A DNA stretch of 14,225 bases, taken from contig CALECM010000126.1 in assembly GCA_937949745.1 (NCBI GenBank), positions 1 through 14,225 on the forward strand, written 5' to 3'. Below the pieces are notes generated by a model. That model ran no database searches and was not told the origin of the DNA. It was given only the letters and a program-made list of their open reading frames with translations. Source of the DNA: an uncultured Bacteroidales bacterium. Lineage in GTDB: Bacteria; Bacteroidota; Bacteroidia; Bacteroidales; WCHB1-69. The translations under genes were made by a program, and so were the position numbers. This document shows positions 9,214 through 14,225 of the stretch, one piece after another (within the stretch, counting starts at the first letter, position 1; each line of letters begins with the position of its first letter).

Positions 9214-9894
9214 ATGCTGGAAAAGCTTACTTTTGTATTGCCGAATGAAGACGATCCTTATACTCTCCACATGAATTACGCTTACGACAGCTGGAACCGG
9301 ATGTTATCGATGAGTTATCCCGACGGGGAAGAGGTGAACTATGCCTATGACGTTGGCGGTAATTTGCGATCGGTAAAGGGAACCAATGGCCGGCAGGCCC
9401 ATCGTTATGTGGATAATATTACTTATGATAAATTCGGTAACCGTACCCGTATCGAATACGGCCACAGGGTATTCACCAATTATAGCTATGATCTGCTCCA
9501 GCGGTTGTCGACCATGGATACCTATGATCCCACTGCCGATGCCTATTTACAGCAACTCACTTATACTTATGATGGAGTGGGTAATATCACCAGGCTTGTG
9601 AATGCATCGGGGCAGGTATACGAAATGGGCGGAGCCTATGAAAATGAATATGATTATGATCCTCTGAATCGTTTGGAACATTACACCGGTGAATGGGAAG
9701 GATCCCCGGATGTGTATGAATTAATGATGGGATACAGTCCGGGCGGCAGAATTGAGCATAAGTATCAGTTTTATAACCGTAAAGATCTTAATCATGAAAC
9801 CAGAATAACCAATTTTAAAGATTATAGTTATGAAGATGTGAATTCGCCGAACAGGCTAACCGGGATCATTCATGGGATGAGGAGAACAGAATGA
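9214..9894 (+). pseudogene. Orphan RHS repeat fragment (5' part of RHS tail copy 2)
   Basis: From GAAAAGCTT at 9220 onward the translation aligns with residues ~2072-2300 of the giant RHS protein (MNYAYDSWNRMLSMSYPDG, YDKFGNRTR, YLQQLTYTYD, MGYSPGGRI), with typical YD repeats. It lacks the SpvB domain, the propeller motifs and any export signal, so it cannot be delivered by itself. It ends out of frame at TGA 9892-9894. The stretch from the start of homology to the conserved WDEEN codons is 97 nt shorter than in copy 1, which removes the WDANGN region and shifts the frame; the +1 frame then continues as the next entry. The ATG at 9214 and the 12 nt before it are outside the homology and abut the IS1 relic. 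Best read as a displaced tail, not a functional gene. Confidence 0.8.
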
Positions 9895-10624
9895 TCATGA
9901 TTTCGGGCAATAATTACTCTATAAACGGTAATTATTATTACAGTGCGGAAGGAGAGCGTACATATAAATTAAATGGAGGAATGTATTCGATGATCATCAA
10001 CGGCAGCCTTACGTCATATATTCTACTGGATCATGCGAGTTTATACGTATCCCCTTATCTTGTAGCCAGTGACCGTGGGTGCAGTAAACATATTTACGCG
10101 GGTACCGAACGCATAGCAAGCCATCCTTTAACCGGATCCGTGCAAGGTATCGACGATCATATAAGTATCCGGAGTATAGACGAGATACGTGAAAAACAGG
10201 AAAAATTGTATATTGCGTTGAATGATATGTATAATTGGAATATACGACTGGGCTGGAATCTTCTTGACCATCTTCGTTCCGCTTCCCGTAATATGCCGAA
10301 AGATGAAATATATTATTACCACACCGACCATTTGGGCAGCAGTAGTTGGATCACTTATACGGACGGCATACCGGTGCAGTATTTGTCCTATATGCCGTTT
10401 GGGGAATCCCAGATGGACCAGCGCAGCGGGGACTGGAACAGCCGTTACACATTCAGTGGCAAGGAACGCGATGAGGAGACGGGTTATTCTTATTTCGGAG
10501 CACGGTATTACGATCCAGAGGTGAGTATTTGGTTAAGCAGGGATCCGTTGGCGGATAAGTATCCATATCAAAGTCCTTATGTTTATTGTGGAAATAATCC
10601 ATTGAAAATTATTGATCCTAATGG
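9219..10624 (+). repeat. RHS tail copy 2
   Basis: Homologous to 6220-7732. It starts at an identical 24-nt stretch and ends at GATCCTAATGG (10614-10624). The copy is 107 nt shorter overall; 97 nt of this are lost before the WDEEN codons (9873 onward) and 9 nt between there and DPNG. Identity is patchy: nearly identical blocks such as the one encoding RMLSMSYPDGEEVNY alternate with diverged ones. Confidence 0.88.
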
Positions 10625-11201
10625 AGAGGATGAATGGGAGTTTGATCAGGTAGCAGGTAAATTTAATAAAATAGGAGATAAGGGCGGATCAGAGACTGAT
10701 CATTATAATATTGGTCAAAGAAATGAAAAAGGAGAATTTACATCTGATCAGACTGTTTCTATAGACAGAAACGGGAAGAGTAATATTAATTCATTTCGTA
10801 TTGAAGAGACAAAAGAATCCACGATAAGTGCTTTTCATATTCCAGATGCGAAAGAAGGCGAATTGAGCAGCGGTTTCTTTTTAGAACCCAAAGGTCCTTC
10901 AACAGAAAAATCTGGTCAAAATCAGAGAATACCTGAAGGTAATTATAATATTGAGAATCATAATGGAACCGATTATCAGAATGTACCAAAGTTATTTAAT
11001 GATAAAGTCTCAAAAGAAAGAGCAATCCTCATTCATAATGGTAATTATCCTAAAAACACCAGAGGATGTCTATTAGTTGGTGATTCTAAAGGTAATAATT
11101 ATGTGGGAAATAGTGTAAAAACTTTAGGACGAATGAATAATTATATTAATAGTAAAGGACATTCAAATATTAAAATAAATATTTTTAACTTAATCAAATA
11201 A
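9891..11201 (+). CDS. Orphan RHS core tail with DUF5675/L,D-transpeptidase-like toxin tip
   Basis: This 436-residue frame continues RHS tail copy 2 after the frameshift; the WDEENRM codons just before its ATG are still readable in this frame from 9873. It carries YVSPYLVASDRGCSKHIYAGTER, the HTDHLGSSSW core start, FSGKERDEETGYSYFGARYY and the IDPNG boundary at D242. Residues ~246-436 are a new tip: RIPEGNYNIE (346-354), then IHNGNYPKNTRGCLLVG with H382, G384, N385, T390, G392 and C393. This HxGN...TxGC pattern is that of DUF5675, and recalls the His/Cys site of YkuD L,D-transpeptidases, so a peptidoglycan-directed activity is plausible but not proven. The following gene overlaps by 1 nt. The tip DNA is AT-rich. 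Without a delivery shell this is likely a silent cassette that could be recombined onto the full-length gene. Confidence 0.78.
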   Translation: MIMISGNNYSINGNYYYSAEGERTYKLNGGMYSMIINGSLTSYILLDHASLYVSPYLVASDRGCSKHIYAGTERIASHPLTGSVQGIDDHISIRSIDEIREKQEKLYIALNDMYNWNIRLGWNLLDHLRSASRNMPKDEIYYYHTDHLGSSSWITYTDGIPVQYLSYMPFGESQMDQRSGDWNSRYTFSGKERDEETGYSYFGARYYDPEVSIWLSRDPLADKYPYQSPYVYCGNNPLKIIDPNGEDEWEFDQVAGKFNKIGDKGGSETDHYNIGQRNEKGEFTSDQTVSIDRNGKSNINSFRIEETKESTISAFHIPDAKEGELSSGFFLEPKGPSTEKSGQNQRIPEGNYNIENHNGTDYQNVPKLFNDKVSKERAILIHNGNYPKNTRGCLLVGDSKGNNYVGNSVKTLGRMNNYINSKGHSNIKINIFNLIK

Positions 11202-11824
11202 TGAAAAAAATAGTAATAATTATATTTATTATACTCACTTTGGTTTGTAAAATCCAGAGTCAAATAATACCGTTAGATTCAGTACTTGTTAAATATTATA
11301 GTTTGGCAATTAATTCAAAAGATAGTAACTTATATAAAGAAAAGTTTTTTGAAAATTATCCAGGTAATTTCCAATTATTTAATTCTATTTATGGATATAA
11401 ATACATAGACAGTGATTCTATTTATTATTCCCCTCTTTATGGTGTATCAATGGATCATATTAAGTTATTTTTTAATCTTTCATCTATCGTAGATAAAGAT
11501 ATATTTATTAAGAAAATAATTAATATATCTTTGGGTGGATACTATGAAGTAGATGCAGTTAGCATATTTCAGCAAGAATTACAGAAACTTTTTTTAAGTG
11601 ATACAGAACTTTTTTTAAAAGTGCTTGAACTTTATACAGATATTGAAATAAAAAGTTTCTGGCACTTCTTTTTTGATAACAATATATTCGATCACCCGTT
11701 TTGCATTAAAATCTATTCAGAAGTATATGAGAAAATTGAGATGTTAAATTTTAATCGTATTCTAAATTTAATGAAAGAACAGTATGAGTATGATTTTAAT
11801 ACCTACATTACCAATCCAAAATAA
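11201..11824 (+). CDS. Exported protein, putative immunity protein for the DUF5675-like tip
   Basis: The 207-residue product starts with a clear signal peptide (MKKIVIIIFIILTLVCKIQS, then Q), with cleavage likely before Gln21, a common Bacteroidota pattern. Cys16 is not preceded by Gly, Ala or Ser, so a lipoprotein is less likely. The mature part is rich in Phe, Tyr, Leu and acidic residues, and looks largely helical (EKFFENYPGNFQLFNSIYGY, then several amphipathic stretches to the C-terminus). I do not recognise the family with certainty. Its ATG overlaps the stop of the toxin-tip frame (TAATG, 11199-11203), implying translational coupling and a toxin-immunity pair. A periplasmic immunity protein matches a peptidoglycan-targeting tip. 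A strong hairpin terminator follows. Confidence 0.8.
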   Translation: MKKIVIIIFIILTLVCKIQSQIIPLDSVLVKYYSLAINSKDSNLYKEKFFENYPGNFQLFNSIYGYKYIDSDSIYYSPLYGVSMDHIKLFFNLSSIVDKDIFIKKIINISLGGYYEVDAVSIFQQELQKLFLSDTELFLKVLELYTDIEIKSFWHFFFDNNIFDHPFCIKIYSEVYEKIEMLNFNRILNLMKEQYEYDFNTYITNPK

Positions 11825-11890
11825 CTAAAGGTAATCTTATATTAAAAGTCATATATTTGTCATATCAAATTTGAAAATCTATTGGTTCTT

Positions 11891-11924
11891 AAAAGAGAGT
11901 ATTACAATTTACTCTCTTTTTCTT
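11891..11924 (+). terminator. Rho-independent-type hairpin after cassette 2
   Basis: A perfect 11-bp inverted repeat AAAAGAGAGTA / TACTCTCTTTT (11891-11901 and 11910-11920) with an 8-nt loop, followed by TCTT, lies 67 nt after the stop at 11824. The A run at its 5' side means it could also stop transcription in the other direction. It separates cassette 2 from cassette 3. The rest of the 11825-12061 spacer is AT-rich with no gene seen. Confidence 0.8.
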
Positions 11925-12046
11925 ATATAATCTCCTAATGACTCTCAGTAAAGTTGTATTTACCATCTTACCCCAATATATACTTTTAAGATTTAAATTA
12001 TTCGCCGAAAGTTATTCTCCGTTTCTTTACTGAATTATAAATTAAT

Positions 12047-12054
12047 TATATTTG
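12047..12054 (+). promoter_or_regulatory. Possible Bacteroidota -7 box (TATATTTG) upstream of cassette 3
   Basis: TATATTTG fits the Bacteroides -7 consensus TAnnTTTG. Upstream only a poor -33 match (TTTC at 12022, 21-nt gap) is seen. The box is 7 nt before the ATG at 12062, so a transcript would be leaderless or nearly so. Such AT-rich octamers arise by chance in this DNA; the call is tentative. Confidence 0.3.
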
Positions 12055-12061
12055 CCTATAT

Positions 12062-12688
12062 ATGGAAATCTTACGATCAATGACTTATTACCACACCGAC
12101 CATTTGGGTAGCAGCAGCTGGATCACTTATACGGACGGCTCTCCGGTGCAGTATATGTCGTACATGACTTTCGGAGAATCTCAGGTGGACCAGCGCGCCG
12201 GGGACTGGAACAGTCGTTACACTTTCAGTGGCAAGGAACGTGATGAGGAGACCGGTTATTCTTATTTCGGAGCAAGGTATTATGATGCTGATCTAAGTAT
12301 CTGGTTGAGTAGGGATCCGTTGGCTCACCTTTATTCTCATCAAAGTCCTTATGTTTATTGTTCTAATAATCCTATAAAAAGAATTGATCCTAATGGAATG
12401 GCTGATGAAGTTATTATTACTGGAGACCAGGATGAAGAAGCTTTTGATCAATTAAAAAATTCTACCAACCTTAATTTAACCATGGATACGGATGGGAAAA
12501 TCAATGCTCATATTGATTTAAATAGTAATTTAAGTGCTAATGATATTGAGTTATACACAGCAATAAAAAGTTCTGATATTACAGTTAGTATTGATGCATC
12601 ATCACAAGTGCTGGATCTTTTATGGGAAGTACATATTCAGAAAACGGACCTAACGGAGAATCACATGCGTCAACGACAAATAATGTAA
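12062..12688 (+). pseudogene. Short orphan RHS core tail with start of a third toxin tip (frameshifted)
   Basis: Eight non-homologous codons (MEILRSMT) lead straight into the RHS core at TAT 12086: YYHTDHLGSSSWITYTDGSP, FSGKERDEETGYSYFGARYY, SRDPL and the IDPNG boundary (12386-12396). The core is nearly identical to that of the giant protein but everything upstream of it is missing. The new tip begins MADEVIITGDQDEEAF and continues with an acidic, Asn/Asp/Ser-rich stretch to about SIDASSQ. From about 12600 the real coding sense appears to move to the -1 frame, and this frame ends in unrelated residues at 12688. The split tip suggests a silent or decayed cassette, although a truncated core-only protein could be made. 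The following frame and exported-protein gene complete the cassette. Confidence 0.72.
12086..12396 (+). repeat. RHS tail copy 3 (core only)
   Basis: Homologous to 7421-7731 and to the matching part of copy 2. It starts sharply at the codons YYHTDH and ends at GATCCTAATGG. Positions 12242-12324 are identical to 7577-7659 for 83 nt, while the flanks carry many differences. Just beyond, copy 3 is instead closer to copy 2 (ATCAAAGTCCTTATG and onward), so the copy is a mosaic. Confidence 0.88.
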
Positions 12689-12969
12689 ATATTACCGAAA
12701 TGTCAAGTCTAGAAATTCAAAATAACGCTACTAAAGGTTCTGGAATGTTGCATGAAATAACAGAAGGTTTTCAGACAGGGATAATAACACATGATTTAAA
12801 AAGAGGACTACAAAGTGCATGGATTACAACAAGTGAAACAAAAAGTGTTGGAGTTGATGGACAAAAAATTAATCTTTATCGTGAAAGTCCTGATTACGGT
12901 TTTTATTTAAAATCTCACAGGCGTGCTTCTCCGGCTCCTAATGAATTTCATAGGTCAAGAAATAGATAA
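12622..12969 (+). pseudogene. Third toxin tip, 3' part in shifted frame (HExxE-containing domain)
   Basis: This frame is open from 12595 and appears to continue the tip of cassette 3 (TSAGSFMGSTYSENGPNG, then NITEMSSLEIQNN). It holds GMLHEITEGFQTG, with His, Glu and a second Glu in an HExxE arrangement at 12751-12765. The residues resemble a zincin helix but the second metal-binding His is Glu, so a metallopeptidase role is only a guess. I have the impression of similar HEVTEAY-type tips in other Bacteroidota RHS proteins, but no named family. The C-terminus is basic (SHRRASPAPNEFHRSRNR). The ATG at 12622 is probably internal and not a natural start. The exported-protein gene starts 17 nt later. 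Confidence 0.65.
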
Positions 12970-12986
12970 TTTAAATTATTAAATAT

Positions 12987-14006
12987 ATGAAACGCATAAT
13001 GTTTTTTTTGATTTTAATACTTTTAAAGTATCAATATAATTATTCGCAACCTTCTGGTAATATAAAAGATTCAACCTATTTAATCATTAATAATTCCCTT
13101 ACCCATAAAGATTCAATTCTATTCCCTTATGATGCCTTAGATGTTGGGTTTAAGCAAATTATTAACAATGATTTTTCTTTTCTTATTGAAGATTCCAATT
13201 ATTATAATTTTACAGTTTCCGAAATTCATAAATTAAAAAATGGATATGGTATATTATTGACTTCCAGAATATGTGACACTAATACATATACTTATGTAAT
13301 AAGTAGGGGTAAGGGAGTAAAAAATGGAGAGAAAATTAAGGTTGGAAATACATATAAGATGAAATTAACTAGATATTTCGCTGAACCATTAGTTCTATCA
13401 ATTGAATATCCTAAGATATATGACGTTATGATTGGAACTGAGATTATTCCCGTAATGGCAACTGGATTATTTTCATATATTTTTATAACTCAGAATTTGA
13501 ATGGTTTACATTATATTGATTCATTAAATGCAATGGACATAAGAAATGAAATAAAAGATGATGAATTACGAATACAAGATTTTATATATGAATTTATAAA
13601 TTCAATAAGTACTCAAAATGATACTACTGATTTACTGAGTTTTGTTGATACAACTTCCATGAAATTAGTTTTAGAAAACTATTCTATTACTATAACTACC
13701 AGATCGCCAGACTTTAAATCATATAAACCGCCATTTAATGTTCCCTCTTTCCCATGGTTTAATGTTGGTATTGATAACACGGAGTTTAATTCTTTCTTTA
13801 AAGGTGTAATTAAATATTTCTACAAATTACCTGCAGATTATATTCTATCTGAAAAAGAAGTAGAAATTTTTCCTTTATATATTTCGAATGATACCTATAC
13901 GATCAGAGTAGTATGGAAATCTCCTTATAGAACTTATTCTGCAATATTAGCAATAAAACCCTATGGGAACTCATTTAAAATTATTGGGTTTAATAAAGTT
14001 GTTTAA
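12987..14006 (+). CDS. Exported protein, putative immunity protein for the third tip
   Basis: The 339-residue product has a signal peptide, MKRIMFFLILILLKYQYNYS then Q, with cleavage likely before Gln21. The mature protein is rich in Asn, Ile, Tyr and Lys, with many beta-strand-like stretches. A hydrophobic segment (about residues 150-165, VMIGTEIIPVMATGLFSYIF) could be a buried strand pair or a weak membrane segment. The last ~110 residues (PFNVPSFPWFNVGIDNTEF ... GNSFKIIGFNKVV) look like a separate domain with conserved-looking Trp and Tyr residues. I do not recognise a family. The position 17 nt after a toxin tip, the AT-rich composition and the export signal match the other two putative immunity genes, so an immunity role is inferred. 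It is longer than most immunity proteins, and another accessory role is possible. Confidence 0.75.
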   Translation: MKRIMFFLILILLKYQYNYSQPSGNIKDSTYLIINNSLTHKDSILFPYDALDVGFKQIINNDFSFLIEDSNYYNFTVSEIHKLKNGYGILLTSRICDTNTYTYVISRGKGVKNGEKIKVGNTYKMKLTRYFAEPLVLSIEYPKIYDVMIGTEIIPVMATGLFSYIFITQNLNGLHYIDSLNAMDIRNEIKDDELRIQDFIYEFINSISTQNDTTDLLSFVDTTSMKLVLENYSITITTRSPDFKSYKPPFNVPSFPWFNVGIDNTEFNSFFKGVIKYFYKLPADYILSEKEVEIFPLYISNDTYTIRVVWKSPYRTYSAILAIKPYGNSFKIIGFNKVV

Positions 14007-14050
14007 ATCTGACCGTATCAATTATAATAATAATATTGATTGTAACCGGT

Positions 14051-14069
14051 GGTTGTGTCCCACTTTGCA
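14051..14069 (+). repeat. Repeat GGTTGTGTCCCACTTTGCA (12-mer copy B and 15-mer copy 1)
   Basis: The first 12 nt equal those at 8905-8916, and the last 15 nt (GTGTCCCACTTTGCA, 14055-14069) recur at 14211-14225, the very end of the window, 156 nt further on. No inverted copy was found in the window. This may be the end of an insertion sequence or a cassette-edge repeat. Confidence 0.55.
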
Positions 14070-14129
14070 CCTACTCATTTTCTTACAAAGCAATTATCTT
14101 AAGAATAGCATTTTATAGAAATTTTATTT

Positions 14130-14168
14130 TAGAACGAAGGATGAACCTCACCTTCGTTCTATTTTTTT
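14130..14168 (+). terminator. Rho-independent-type hairpin after cassette 3
   Basis: A perfect 11-bp stem TAGAACGAAGG / CCTTCGTTCTA (14130-14140 and 14151-14161) with a 10-nt loop is followed by a run of seven T. It lies about 125 nt after the stop of the last gene and between the two copies of the 15-mer repeat. This is a convincing intrinsic terminator for the + strand. The remaining bases of 14007-14225 show no gene. Confidence 0.85.
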
Positions 14169-14210
14169 AAATTTGTAAAATGCAATAAATCATAGTGTAT
14201 TTTCCACTTC

Positions 14211-14225
14211 GTGTCCCACTTTGCA
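14211..14225 (+). repeat. Repeat GTGTCCCACTTTGCA, copy 2
   Basis: Exact direct repeat of 14055-14069, cut by or ending at the window edge. What follows outside the window would show whether an insertion sequence starts here. Confidence 0.55.

Noticed and set aside
9891..9894. ATGA overlap as a designed translational coupling of two RHS genes
   Set aside because: The conserved WDEEN codons are readable before the ATG in the downstream frame and the upstream piece is 97 nt short, so this is a frameshifted single tail and not two natural genes.
11852..11859. TATATTTG as a promoter between cassette 2 and its terminator
   Set aside because: There is no -33 match, and any transcript would run into the hairpin at 11891 without a gene. 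It is likely a chance match in AT-rich DNA.
11865..11874. Palindrome TCAAATTTGA as an operator
   Set aside because: A 10-bp AT-rich palindrome is expected by chance here, and no second copy or regulator gene is in the window.
12595..12625. Programmed -1 frameshift joining the two halves of the third tip
   Set aside because: The overlap holds no X-XXY-YYZ heptamer in the right phase (TCTTTTA does not re-pair in the P site) and no obvious downstream stem. A simple indel is the better explanation.
12751..12765. HEITE as a classical HExxH zinc-protease motif
   Set aside because: The fifth residue is Glu, not His, so the classical zincin call is not supported; kept only as an open observation.

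Overview
The window looks like accessory DNA from a Bacteroidota genome, most likely Bacteroidales. The evidence is a giant SpvB/RHS protein of the type common in that phylum, signal peptides ending in Ser-Gln, a lipoprotein with an early lipobox, AT-rich spacers with TAnnTTTG-like sequences, and no clear Shine-Dalgarno sites. All genes read on the + strand. No tRNA, rRNA or CRISPR array was seen.

Layout. (1) 2-8353 is a very large polymorphic toxin open at its 5' end. It has an SpvB-type N-terminal region, six DxDGDGxPD (FG-GAP/VCBS-like) motifs, beta-rich insert modules, a long YD/RHS repeat region, an RHS core ending at a DPNG boundary, and a C-terminal HELSH zinc-metallopeptidase tip resembling the NleD/M91 group. 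It is followed 6 nt later by a small lipoprotein gene (8360-8893), the probable immunity gene. (2) 8905-9207 is the relic of an IS1-family insertion sequence, holding only the C-terminal part of its transposase. (3) 9214-11201 is an orphan second copy of the RHS tail, broken by an internal deletion and frameshift. It ends in a different tip, a DUF5675/L,D-transpeptidase-like domain, and overlaps by 1 nt a gene for an exported protein (11201-11824), then a hairpin terminator. (4) 12062-12969 is a third, very short RHS-core tail with yet another tip (an HExxE-containing domain), frameshifted in the middle. It is followed by a third exported-protein gene (12987-14006), a repeated 15-mer and a second hairpin terminator.

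How the parts fit. This is a classic polymorphic-toxin arrangement: one full-length delivery shell plus a downstream row of displaced or silent tails, each a fragment of the same RHS core joined at the same GATCCTAATGG (DPNG) point to an unrelated AT-rich toxin tip and its own putative immunity gene. Shared nucleotide blocks, including an 83-nt identical stretch between copies 1 and 3, suggest recent recombination or gene conversion among tails. All three putative immunity proteins carry export signals, which suggests that the toxins act in, or pass through, the periplasm. The shell resembles a one-chain fusion of the Tc-toxin B and C cocoon components. Its secretion route cannot be read from this window because the N-terminus is missing.
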